Shown one piece after another: positions 53,442-62,379 of a stretch of 64,000 nucleotides of DNA. The notes under the pieces were generated by a model, which saw only the letters and a list, made by a program, of their open reading frames with translations, was not told where the DNA came from and did no database searches. The stretch is from Oceanisphaera psychrotolerans (GTDB lineage: Bacteria; Pseudomonadota; Gammaproteobacteria; Enterobacterales; Aeromonadaceae): positions 78,946-142,945 of the forward strand of contig NZ_MDKE01000055.1 of assembly GCF_001870485.1 (NCBI RefSeq). Direction: 5' to 3'. A program made the position numbers and the translations under genes. How positions within the stretch are numbered: the first letter of the stretch is position 1; each line of letters starts with the position of its first letter.

Positions 53442-53541
53442 AAGTAACAAACTACATTAGAATAACCTTTCGTAAACAAATCATCGGCTCGGCAGCAACC
53501 TGCAGAGCAGGTTAGTAAACTCCATAATAAGGACATTCACT

Positions 53542-54474
53542 ATGACATCCTGGTTAAAACGCGCGCTGATAGCGGCATCTCTGGCCGTCACCCTGCCTGT
53601 CGCCGCCGCCAATTACACCATTGGCACCGGCAGCCAGAGCGGCACCTACTACCCACTGGGCGGCATGCTGGCCAAGGTCTGGAGCGAGAATATCGATGGC
53701 TTCAACATGCGTGCCGAAGTCACCGCCGCCTCGGTTGAAAACATCATCAAGGTCGCCTCCGGCCAGCAGCTGGCCGGTATCGCCATGGGTGACTCCGTAC
53801 TGGCCGCCGTGAACGGTGAAGCCCCGTTCAAGCGTCCGATGGATGTGTCCGTGCTGTTTGCCCTTTACCCCAACGTGGTGCAATTCCTGGTACCGGCTGA
53901 CTCCGACATCAACTCCGTGGCCGACCTCAAGGGCAAGAAAGTGTCCGTGGGTGCCCCCGGCTCCGGCACCCGCGTTGGCTCCACCGCTATCCTGTCGGCC
54001 CTGGGCATCCAGGAAGGTGATTTCAAGGCCCAGAGCCTGAACTACACCGCCACCACCGAAGCCTTGGCCAACGGTCAGATCGATGCCGGCGTCATCATCG
54101 GCAGCGCCGGTGTGGGTGCCATCACCGAACTGGCCCTGACCCGTGATATCCGCGTCCTGTCCTTCAGCCAGGAAGAGCTGGACAAGATCCACGCCGCCCA
54201 ACCCGCCTATGCCGGCATGGAAATTCCCGCCGACACCTACAACAAGGTACCGGCATTCACCGCCCCCGCAGTCTGGAACGTGCTGGTGGTGAAGAAGGAT
54301 CTGGATCCCAAGCTGGCCAACGAGATGCTGAAAACCGCCTTTGACAACATGGACGGCATCAAGAACGTGATCGCCGATGCCAAAAGCACCACGGTTGAAA
54401 ACATGGATCGTTTGCAGGGTGCACCACTGCATGAAAGCAGCCAGACCTACCTGAATGAAATGAAAGGCAACTAA
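53542..54474 (+). CDS. TRAP transporter solute-binding subunit, TAXI family
   Basis: The 310-residue protein has a signal peptide cleaved after PVAAA. The TAXI-type signature follows: YTIGTGSQSGTYYPLGGMLA and NMRAEVTAASVENIIKVASG. The domain continues with VSVGAPGSGTRVGSTAIL and QIDAGVIIGSAGVGAITELA. The periplasmic protein delivers a substrate, often a carboxylate such as glutamate or another C4/C5 acid, to the permease. It has AAGGA upstream and the permease gene starts 5 bp after its stop. Confidence 0.93.
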   Translation: MTSWLKRALIAASLAVTLPVAAANYTIGTGSQSGTYYPLGGMLAKVWSENIDGFNMRAEVTAASVENIIKVASGQQLAGIAMGDSVLAAVNGEAPFKRPMDVSVLFALYPNVVQFLVPADSDINSVADLKGKKVSVGAPGSGTRVGSTAILSALGIQEGDFKAQSLNYTATTEALANGQIDAGVIIGSAGVGAITELALTRDIRVLSFSQEELDKIHAAQPAYAGMEIPADTYNKVPAFTAPAVWNVLVVKKDLDPKLANEMLKTAFDNMDGIKNVIADAKSTTVENMDRLQGAPLHESSQTYLNEMKGN

Positions 54475-54479
54475 GCTCC

Positions 54480-56369
54480 ATGCAACAACACGATATAAAC
54501 AACGAACCCGCCAGGCTTGGCGGGTTCGATTATTTGATAGGGGCCGTCGCACTGGCCCTTACCCTGTTCCAGATCTGGCATGGCCTGGCCGCCGAACTGT
54601 CGGCCCCCATCTTCCTGCCCGTTCACCTGAGCTGGGTACTGGTGCTGGTCTTCATGGTCAATCCTGCCTTTTCCCGCTCTTCACCCCTGTACCAGCTCGG
54701 ACGTTTGTCTGATCTGGTGTTCGCGGTGATCAGTGTCTGGGCCGGTTTCCGTTTGTCCAACTTCGACTACAACGACCTGAGCTTCCTGCTGGACGGCCTG
54801 GGCAATGTAGATCTCTACACCGGCGCCGTACTGATCGTCCTGCTGCTGGAGGCCACCCGCCGTACCGTGGGCTGGGTGATGAGCGCCATTGCCATCCTGT
54901 TTCTGGTGTATGCCATGTTTGGCAACGTCCTGCCGGACAGCTTCGCCAGCAAGGGCTTCGACCTGCAGGAAATCATCCGCTTCCATATCTTCTCCACCAA
55001 CGGCGTATTCGGCGCTCCCCTGGCCATTTCCGCCGGCGTGGTGTTCGTGTTCGTGTTGTTCGGTGCCCTGCTGCAGGTAACCGGTGCTGGCCAGTTCTTT
55101 ATCGACTGCGCCTTTGCCATTGCCGGGCGCTACCGGGGCGGCCCGGCCAAGGCCTCGGTGCTGGCTTCTGCCGCCCTGGGTTCCATTTCCGGCTCGGCCA
55201 TTGCCAACACCGTGACCACCGGCGCCCTGACCATCCCGATGATGAAAAAGCTCGGCTACAAGCCCGAGCAGGCCGCCGGCATCGAAGCGGCCGCCTCCAC
55301 CGGGGGCCAGATCATGCCGCCGGTCATGGGAGCGGGCGCCTTCGTCATGGCCCAGTTTACCGGCCTGCCCTATGCCGAGATCCTGATGGTGTCCATTGCC
55401 CCGGCCATCCTCTACTTCTTCTGTACCCTGCTGTACGTGCACCTGATGGCCTGCAAGCTCGGCCTCAGCGGCATGGACAACGTGCAGAAGGTCGCGGTGG
55501 TGGTCAAACAGGGCTGGCATTACCTGCTGCCGCTGGTGATGATCACCATGCTGCTGCTGATGAGCTACTCGCCCGTGCTGGTGGGTCTGGCCGGCTGTCT
55601 GGCCATCATCGTGGCCGCCTTCAGCCGCCGCAAGACCTGGGTGCCCTTCTCCGCCATTCTCGCCGGTCTGCGCGACGGTGCCCTGATGATACTGCCCATC
55701 AGTGCCGCCTGTGCCACCGCCGGTATCGTGGTCGGGGTCGTAGGTCAGACCGGTATCGGCCTGCAGTTCACCCAGGCACTGCTGGCGCTGTCCGGCGGCT
55801 ACCTGTGGGGGGCCTTTATCCTGATCGCCCTGGCCGCCGTGGTGCTGGGCATGGGCCTGCCGGTCACCGCCGCCTACATAGTGCTGTCGGTGATGGCGGT
55901 GCCTGCGCTGAGCGAGTTCGGCCTGCCGGTACTGACCGCGCACCTGATCGTGTTCTGGCTGTCGCAGACCTCGAACGTCACCCCGCCCATCGCCCTGGCC
56001 GCCTTTGCCGGTGCCGGCATTGCCGGTGCCTCGCCCATGAAGTCGGCGGTGCAGGCCTTCAAGCTGGCCTTCGGCTTCTTCATCATCCCGCTGATGATGG
56101 CCTACTCCGGGCTGCTGTGGCAGGCCGATGACACCGCCTTCCGCTTTGCGGTGGCGATTCTGGCCACTCTGGGTCTGATCATCGCCTTTGCCTGCGGGGT
56201 GGAAGGACGACTGTTCAACCGCCTCAATGTGCCGGCGCGTGGCCTGCTACTGATCATCGCCGCCCTGATGCTGGTCGAAAGCCCGGTGGTGCGTCTGAGT
56301 GCCCTGGCCGTGCTGACGCTGGTCGCCCTGTGGGACTGGAAAAAAGGCAGTGATCCGGTAAACGCCTGA
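54480..56369 (+). CDS. TRAP transporter fused permease (4TM-12TM)
   Basis: At 629 residues it carries both TRAP membrane parts in one chain. The small DctQ-like part lies at about 15-130, and the large DctM-like part at about 140-560 contains SGSAIANTVTTGALTIPMMK, GIEAAASTGGQIMPPVMGAG and LGMGLPVTAAYIVLSVMAVP. Fused permeases of this kind are the normal partners of TAXI binding proteins. Import is driven by an ion gradient. Extra C-terminal helices (about 570-620) end the protein, and a strong terminator follows. Confidence 0.95.
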   Translation: MQQHDINNEPARLGGFDYLIGAVALALTLFQIWHGLAAELSAPIFLPVHLSWVLVLVFMVNPAFSRSSPLYQLGRLSDLVFAVISVWAGFRLSNFDYNDLSFLLDGLGNVDLYTGAVLIVLLLEATRRTVGWVMSAIAILFLVYAMFGNVLPDSFASKGFDLQEIIRFHIFSTNGVFGAPLAISAGVVFVFVLFGALLQVTGAGQFFIDCAFAIAGRYRGGPAKASVLASAALGSISGSAIANTVTTGALTIPMMKKLGYKPEQAAGIEAAASTGGQIMPPVMGAGAFVMAQFTGLPYAEILMVSIAPAILYFFCTLLYVHLMACKLGLSGMDNVQKVAVVVKQGWHYLLPLVMITMLLLMSYSPVLVGLAGCLAIIVAAFSRRKTWVPFSAILAGLRDGALMILPISAACATAGIVVGVVGQTGIGLQFTQALLALSGGYLWGAFILIALAAVVLGMGLPVTAAYIVLSVMAVPALSEFGLPVLTAHLIVFWLSQTSNVTPPIALAAFAGAGIAGASPMKSAVQAFKLAFGFFIIPLMMAYSGLLWQADDTAFRFAVAILATLGLIIAFACGVEGRLFNRLNVPARGLLLIIAALMLVESPVVRLSALAVLTLVALWDWKKGSDPVNA

Positions 56370-56394
56370 CGCTTACTGAAACAATGTCTCAAGC

Positions 56395-56423
56395 ATACCG
56401 GGCTCCGTGCCCGGTATTTTTTT
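56395..56423 (+). terminator. Terminator after the TRAP operon
   Basis: ATACCGGGC (56395-56403) pairs perfectly with GCCCGGTAT (56409-56417), with loop TCCGT, followed by T residues to 56423. It is 26 bp after the permease stop and 6 bp before the convergent EAL gene end. Confidence 0.92.
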
Positions 56424-56428
56424 GCCTG

Positions 56429-58709
56429 TTATATCCCGCCTGACGCCCTTAACGGCGATGCTTCCGGCACCACCAGCAACCGCTCGAACTCCTCCAGCGA
56501 CATGGGCCGGCCAAACAGATAGCCCTGAAAGTGCCGGCAGCCGATATCCAGCAGCCCGCTCCGTTGATCCTCCGTTTCCACCCCTTCGGCAATCACCTCC
56601 AGCCGCAGGCTGCCGGCCAATGCACAGATGGCCCGGATAATCTCCAGGCCATGGCCGCCAGCCGTCATATCACGCACAAAGGACTGGTCGATTTTCAACT
56701 GATCCAGCGGCAGTTTCTGCAGATAGGCCAGTGACGAATAGCCGGTACCGAAGTCGTCAATCGAAAAATAGATCCCATGACGCCTGAGTTCGTGCATGCG
56801 TTCAATGGCCCCCGGCATGTCATCGAGCAACATGGTTTCGGTCAGTTCCAGCTTCAGCCGCTGAGGATTGGCACCGCTCCGGGCCAGCAGCTGGAGCACG
56901 GTATCGACGAACGCGGGTTGATACAGCAGCCGGGCACTGAGATTGACCGCCAGGCTGAGCCCGGCGGTGTCCGCGTCACCCTGCCACAGTGCCAACCGGT
57001 GACAGGCCTGGCGCAGCATCTGCAAATCTATCTGCTCGATCAGGCCGGCCTGCTCGGCCACCTCGATAAAAACGCCCGGACCGAGCAGGCCCCGTTGCGG
57101 GTGCTGCCAGCGCGCCAGCACCTCGGCGCCCGTCACGCGGCCGGCCTCATCCAGCTGCGGCTGCAGGTAGGGGATGAATTCTTCGGCCTGCAGCCCCCGG
57201 CGAATGTCTTCCTCCAGGCGCAGGCGCGTACTGACCGCCTCCTGCATGGCCGGGTCAAAGAAGCGGATACCATCCCTGCCCGATACCTTGACCTGATGCA
57301 TGGCCAGATCGGCCTGCTGTATCAGCTCGTCGGCCGGGTTGCCGGTACCATTGAACAGGGTGATGCCGATACTGGCCGTGCTGTGCAATTCGAGCTGCTC
57401 GATTCGACAGGGTTTGTCCAATGCGTTGTGCAGCTGCATCGCATACTGCTCGGCCCGGGTAGCGGCCTCCTGATGGTCACCGGCCAGACTCTCGATCATC
57501 ACCACAAATTCGTCGGCGCCGAGGCGCGCCACCGTATCACTGGCGCGCACGGCGGCACCGAGTCGGTTGGCGATCTGGCTCAGCAACTGGTCACCGGTAT
57601 GGTGGCCATAGAGGTCGTTGATACTCTTGAAGCCATCCAGATCCAGAAACAACAGGGCGGCATACTGGTTACGGCGAGCTGCTATCTCCATGGCATGCTG
57701 CACCCGATCGAGCAACAGGCTGCGGTTGGGCAGACCGGTCAGCGCATCGAAGCAGGCGAGATGCCGGATACGCGCTTCGGCGGCCTTGCGCTCGGTGATG
57801 TCGTCCATCGAGGCCACATAGTGGGTTAGCTCGCCTGGTGGTTGCGTACCCCGCTGATCGACAGCCATTCGGGATATATTTCGCCGTTCTTGCGCCGGTT
57901 CCAGATCTCGCCCTGCCAACGCCCCTCTGTGGTCAGTTGTTGCCACATCGCCTGATAAAAGGCCGCATCATGCGCCCGGAGCCGAGCAGGCTGGCATTTT
58001 TGCCCATCACCTCGTCGGCACCGTAACCGGTGATGGTACTGAATGCCTGGTTGACCCGCAGAATGCGGCTGTGCTGATCGGTAACCAGCAGGCCTTGCCG
58101 GGTCTCGAAGGCGGTGGCCGCGATCTGCAGCTCCCGTTCGTCACGGAGCCGCCGCCTGATATCCCCGAGCATCCAGCCCAGACAGACGGTCGCCACAGGC
58201 ATCACCAGCAGCATGGGCACACCGGCCTGCCATGAAATGGAGGCGGCATTGGGCACCGGCGGCAGAAAAAACAGTAACAGCACCAGGGTATGGACGAGCA
58301 GGCCGAAAACCAGCAGCGACCCGGGTCCCTTGCCGACTCGGCCCTGCCGCTGCAAATGACGGTAGAGCAGGCCCAGCAGCACGGACATGACGATAACGGA
58401 CAACCCCGTCCACATGCCCGCCCCCCCCAGCCAGATGCGGTAGCTGCCGGCAAGCAGGGCGGCGATACCGGCGACCAGAGGGCCACCGAACAGTGCCGCT
58501 ATACTCAGTATCACGCTGCGGGCATCGAATACCCACCCGCTATCCAGCTTGATTGCGATCATCATGCCAATCACGCAGGTCATGCCGAACAGCAGTCCGG
58601 TACTCAACTTTGCGGTGCTGTCCTGCCGGTCCCAGAAGCGGGTATTCAGTGTCAGCAGCCAGCACAATGACAACAGCAGCGCGGAATGTTCAACAAAATG
58701 GATAATCAA
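56429..58709 (-). pseudogene. 5TM-PAS-GGDEF-EAL protein with two frame breaks
   Basis: One protein of about 760 residues is split over three frames. The first (from TTG 58709) has LytS-type 5TM helices (STGLLFGMTCVIGMMIAIKL, ILSIAALFGGPLVAGIAALL) and half a PAS domain (ILRVNQAFSTITGYGADEVM). Near 57972 it moves to a second frame that finishes the PAS region (HDAAFYQAMWQQL, WNRRKNGEIYPEWLSI). Near 57834 it moves to a third (GELTHYVASMDDITERKAAE) with GGDEF and EAL domains. The GGDEF motif reads GADEF (ARLGADEFVVMIE), one residue off consensus. The EAL domain has GAEVLARW, NLSARLL, ELTETML, DDFGTG and KIDQSFV, a complete catalytic set apart from V for A. Both breaks would be cured by one extra base each. 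Confidence 0.8.
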
Positions 58710-58878
58710 GAAAAAGGGCCCCCTGGGTCCTGAACGAAATAAAATGCAGAAACGTGACGATGATGAAGCGTAAAGAACGCGTATGTGAACATATTTACCG
58801 GCAATTTCAATTGTTTCAGATCAAGCAGCCACTGATACCCCGGGATCCGACCGGGATGAGGTGCCTGTCTGGTACCGG

Positions 58879-61014
58879 CTAGAAGCCGGCCTCCTGACGG
58901 ATCAGGGCCAGCGCCGAACGCCAGTAGTGCCAGCTCCAGGCACGCGGTTCGCCGTAGATCACCAGCCTGCCACGCAGTTGAGCCAGTCCGGTCAGTGGCA
59001 GCCCCGGCTGTTCCTCCAGCTCCAGTGCCACCCGGTACAGGGCCAGCTCAGGGATCAGCTGTTCGCCCTGCTCCCGGACCAGCAGTTCTCCGCCTCTGGC
59101 CGACGCCAGCATACCGTCGTTCAGCACCCGGGTGGCGTCGGTATCGATACGACTGATGGTCAGCGACAGCGGCGCGATACGATCCGACTCGGCATAGAAA
59201 CGGGCACGGTCACCCACCCGAATACGGTCGAGTTCGTACTCCTGCAGGTAGCCGTGTACCTGCCATGTCTCCATGTCGACCACGGTGGCCAGTGTTTCGT
59301 TCTGTGCCAGCCACTGCCCCTCGGCCAGATCCTGACTGTTCCAGAACAACAGCCCCTGCTGCGGTGCCACCAGCCGGTACTGGGCCAGCAGTTCATCTAT
59401 GCCCCGCAGCTCCGCCTCCACTTTTTGGCGTTCGGCCCGCAGCACCTGCTGCTGTTCGCGCCATTCAGCCTGCAAACCGCTGGCCTCGCTCCGCCATTGC
59501 AAACCGCGCAACCGGGCCTCGGCCGCACGCCGCTGAAACAGCAGATCCGGCGAACCGAGCCGGGCGATGACCTGACCCGGTGCAACCCGGCTGCCCTGCG
59601 CCACCAGCATCTGTTCCAGCCGGGCATCACCCGCCACGATCAGGGGGGTGCTCACCGCCGGCGTCAGCAGCGCCTGGGTATGAATACGGCTGTCCCAGGG
59701 CAAGGCCACCAGCGCACAGAAAAGGAGCAGTATGCCCAGGGTAATGACGCTGCGTTTGCGTTTCATGATGACACCTCTGTATTGCGCCCAGACCACCAGT
59801 TCCCGCCAGATCGGGCGCAAGATAAACCAGGTTATTTCCACCCCCGCCAGCAGGGGGCCGAGCGGCTTGGGAAACATCAGGTAGACCAGCACCGCGATGC
59901 CGGTGAAGACGATCAGCCGATAGAGCCAGGTACCCCAGGCAAACAGCAGCAGCATTCGGTGCCGGCGTGCCGGAAACACCTCGGGCTGCGGCTCGCCCAG
60001 TGCAAATAGCCCTTCTCGCAGCCGCCAGCGAGCCAGGGCAAAGGCCCGCGGATGCAGGTTGGGCAGCTCCAGTGCGTCCATCAGCAGAAAGTAACCGTCA
60101 AAGCGCAGGAAAGGCGAGGCGTTGATGGCCAGGGTCGACAACCAGGTGGTGGTCGCCAGCAGGAAGGCGCCGTTGCGCAATACCCCATCCGGCAGCAAGG
60201 TCCAGCACAGAGTTGCCCATGCCGCTATGGTCAGCTCGGTCAGAATGCCCGCCGCCCCCACCCGCAGCCGCTGCTTTTGCTGTGGCAACTTCCAGGCATC
60301 ATTCACATCCGTGTAGGCCATCGGAAACATCACCAGAAAGGCGATGCCCATGGTCGGTACCCGGCAGCCATAACGTTTGGCGGTATAGGCATGCCCCAGC
60401 TCATGCAGAAACTTCACGCACACCAGGGTCACGCCATAGGCCAGCACGCCCTGCAGGCTGAACAGATCCACCAGGGTCGCGGTAAAACGGTCCCACTGGC
60501 GAGAAACCTCGACCAGCCCCAGCAGCAGGGCCGCCAGCGTCAGCCAGACAAAACCACGGCTGGCGCACCAGCCAACCCAGGGCAGGGTGCGGCCCAGCCA
60601 GGCATCCGGCCGCCACAGCGGCACCCGAAAAAACAGGTAATGATGCAACAGCCGGGTCATCCAGCCCGGCTGGCGCCGCTCGGTCTGCGCCGTTTGTGCG
60701 CGGCTGTCTTGCGCCGTCGAGCGCTTGATCAGTTCGTGTTGCTGCACAAAATCGACCACCCTGGACACGGCTTGTGCGTCCACCTGCAGCGTGGTTTCCT
60801 GCTGCAATGCCTGTGCAATCGAGTCGGCGTCGGCCAGTTGCCAGCGGCAGAGAATTTCGAAGGTGAGCCAGTCGATACGAAAATAGAGATTGCGCACCGG
60901 ATCGTGCAGCGACCAGCTGGGTGCCCCGGTCGGCGAGCTGGGCCCCGCATAGAGGGTCAGTTCATCGCGCAGTTGGGGCCAGGGCGCCGTTGTGGCCGCC
61001 GGTAATGCACTCAC
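58879..61014 (-). CDS. M50-type zinc metalloprotease fused to HlyD-like adaptor
   Basis: The 711-residue membrane protein has three parts. An N-terminal region (15-100, RNLYFRIDWLTFEILCRW) resembles a PqqD-like winged helix. An M50/site-2-protease-like core has HELGH at 204-208 and the second metal motif SPFLRFDGYFLLMD with Asp306, on a set of membrane helices. A HlyD-like periplasmic part (about 440-700) has LIVAGDARLEQMLVAQGSRV, a coiled-coil hairpin and YRLVAPQQGLLFW. Proteins of this type are annotated as putative peptide zinc metalloproteases. Its start overlaps the GAF-HlyD stop by 4 bp. With the giant adhesin gene it probably exports, matures or anchors that protein (inference). Confidence 0.85.
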   Translation of the reverse strand: MSALPAATTAPWPQLRDELTLYAGPSSPTGAPSWSLHDPVRNLYFRIDWLTFEILCRWQLADADSIAQALQQETTLQVDAQAVSRVVDFVQQHELIKRSTAQDSRAQTAQTERRQPGWMTRLLHHYLFFRVPLWRPDAWLGRTLPWVGWCASRGFVWLTLAALLLGLVEVSRQWDRFTATLVDLFSLQGVLAYGVTLVCVKFLHELGHAYTAKRYGCRVPTMGIAFLVMFPMAYTDVNDAWKLPQQKQRLRVGAAGILTELTIAAWATLCWTLLPDGVLRNGAFLLATTTWLSTLAINASPFLRFDGYFLLMDALELPNLHPRAFALARWRLREGLFALGEPQPEVFPARRHRMLLLFAWGTWLYRLIVFTGIAVLVYLMFPKPLGPLLAGVEITWFILRPIWRELVVWAQYRGVIMKRKRSVITLGILLLFCALVALPWDSRIHTQALLTPAVSTPLIVAGDARLEQMLVAQGSRVAPGQVIARLGSPDLLFQRRAAEARLRGLQWRSEASGLQAEWREQQQVLRAERQKVEAELRGIDELLAQYRLVAPQQGLLFWNSQDLAEGQWLAQNETLATVVDMETWQVHGYLQEYELDRIRVGDRARFYAESDRIAPLSLTISRIDTDATRVLNDGMLASARGGELLVREQGEQLIPELALYRVALELEEQPGLPLTGLAQLRGRLVIYGEPRAWSWHYWRSALALIRQEAGF

Positions 61015-62375
61015 AAGCCGATCCAGGCACGCAACGCCGCCCAGGGACGACGCAGGATCCAGTAAGCCAGGGACACCCGTTCACCTTCCAGCTTGGCGGT
61101 GCCTTTCAGTCCGACTCGCGGACCCGGCTGCGCTTCATCCTCGACCACAAGCCGCGCCCGCACCCGATAGGCGTAATGGCCCTCCGGACGAAGCTCCGGC
61201 TCGTGAGCCACATATTCGACCCTGGCCCCGAGCGGCGTGAGCGGATCCGATACCAGATAGAGGGTAACCGGTGCCTCGGCCGGCAACGCAATCATGTCGG
61301 CCGGTGACAACCAGGCTTCCAGCTGGGTTTGTGTTTCGTCGGCCACCACCAACACCCGCTCTCCGGTGACCACCGGCCGCCCGACCCAGTCACTGGCGTC
61401 GTCGAGCAGCACGATGCCGGCCCGGGGGGACAAGACCTCGCTGCGCCGGTTCAGCTCCCGCAGATATTCGACCTCGACCTGCTGCTGATCAATCTGGCTC
61501 TGCAACACCGCCAGTTCGGCCTTGCTGTCCGGATCAAACAAGGCCCGCTGGGCATTGCGGCGGTATTCGGCCTGTTGCGTGACCAACTGACGCCCCGCTA
61601 CCTCCAGCCGACTCGCCAGGCTGACTCGATCAAACTCGAACAGCGGTTGCCTTTCGGTGACCCGCTGATTGGGCGTGACCAGCACCCGATCGACGATACC
61701 GTCCAGCGGGGCACGAACAATCGCCGGATCCAGCGGGATCAGCTCGGCCGGAGCCAGCACCGTCAGCCGTACCGGCAGCATGCCGATCAACAGGGTTACC
61801 GCCACCGCCCCGAGCCGGATCAGCCAGCGTCGGGTCGCGCTCGATGCGCCCCGGGTACGCCATCGGCCCCGCCAGCTGACGGGCTGCACAATGGCGTAAC
61901 GGGCCGACCAGGCTTCGGCCCACTCCTGCAGCAATGCCAGCTCGGCACTGTTGAACGGCGTATCGCGTGCCAGCACCAGTCGTCCGCCGTTGAAACGGCC
62001 ACCACCGGGCAGTTCAACCGTCGCCAGAAACGGCGGCAGCCACTCGGCCCAGTCCGGATCTTTCCCCGCCAACGCACGCAAATCGGTGGCAAAGGCGCCG
62101 GACTCGCTGGCATCCTCACCCTGCCCGCACCAGCGCATCAGCCACTGCACATAGGGGGCATGCTGCTCGACAGCCGTGACGCCGGACAGTGCGGCCACCC
62201 CCTGATCCCGGCTCCAGAAGGCCGACTGACGAAAGGGCACCAGCGCCTGGGTTTCGTTCACCAGCAAGAATCGCAGTTCGGCTGCCTTGTCACACTGGCG
62301 TGCGCGACGGCTCAGTTGCAGCAGGGTAGCCAGTGTCTGTTCCGCCGACACTGGCAGCGTTATCGAGGCATTCAT
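61011..62375 (-). CDS. GAF-like/HlyD-family membrane-fusion adaptor
   Basis: From ATG 62375 the product has 454 residues. The first 175 residues are cytoplasmic and GAF-like (RRARQCDKAAELRFLLVNET, PFNSAELALLQEWAEAWSAR). A membrane helix follows (about 190-210, GAVAVTLLIGMLPVRL). The periplasmic part is HlyD-like, with LAPAELIPLDPAIVRAPLDG, an RVTERQPLFEFD lipoyl half, a coiled coil (about 275-325) and the second half SPRAGIVLLDD. A cytoplasmic sensor-like domain on an export adaptor is unusual. A GTG at 62390 overlapping the adhesin stop is an alternative start. Confidence 0.83.
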   Translation of the reverse strand: MNASITLPVSAEQTLATLLQLSRRARQCDKAAELRFLLVNETQALVPFRQSAFWSRDQGVAALSGVTAVEQHAPYVQWLMRWCGQGEDASESGAFATDLRALAGKDPDWAEWLPPFLATVELPGGGRFNGGRLVLARDTPFNSAELALLQEWAEAWSARYAIVQPVSWRGRWRTRGASSATRRWLIRLGAVAVTLLIGMLPVRLTVLAPAELIPLDPAIVRAPLDGIVDRVLVTPNQRVTERQPLFEFDRVSLASRLEVAGRQLVTQQAEYRRNAQRALFDPDSKAELAVLQSQIDQQQVEVEYLRELNRRSEVLSPRAGIVLLDDASDWVGRPVVTGERVLVVADETQTQLEAWLSPADMIALPAEAPVTLYLVSDPLTPLGARVEYVAHEPELRPEGHYAYRVRARLVVEDEAQPGPRVGLKGTAKLEGERVSLAYWILRRPWAALRAWIGL

Positions 62376-62379
62376 GTGG

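Noticed and set aside
54681..55943. Minus-strand frame opposite the TRAP permease (420 codons)
   Set aside because: It is antisense to a conserved permease; no domain.
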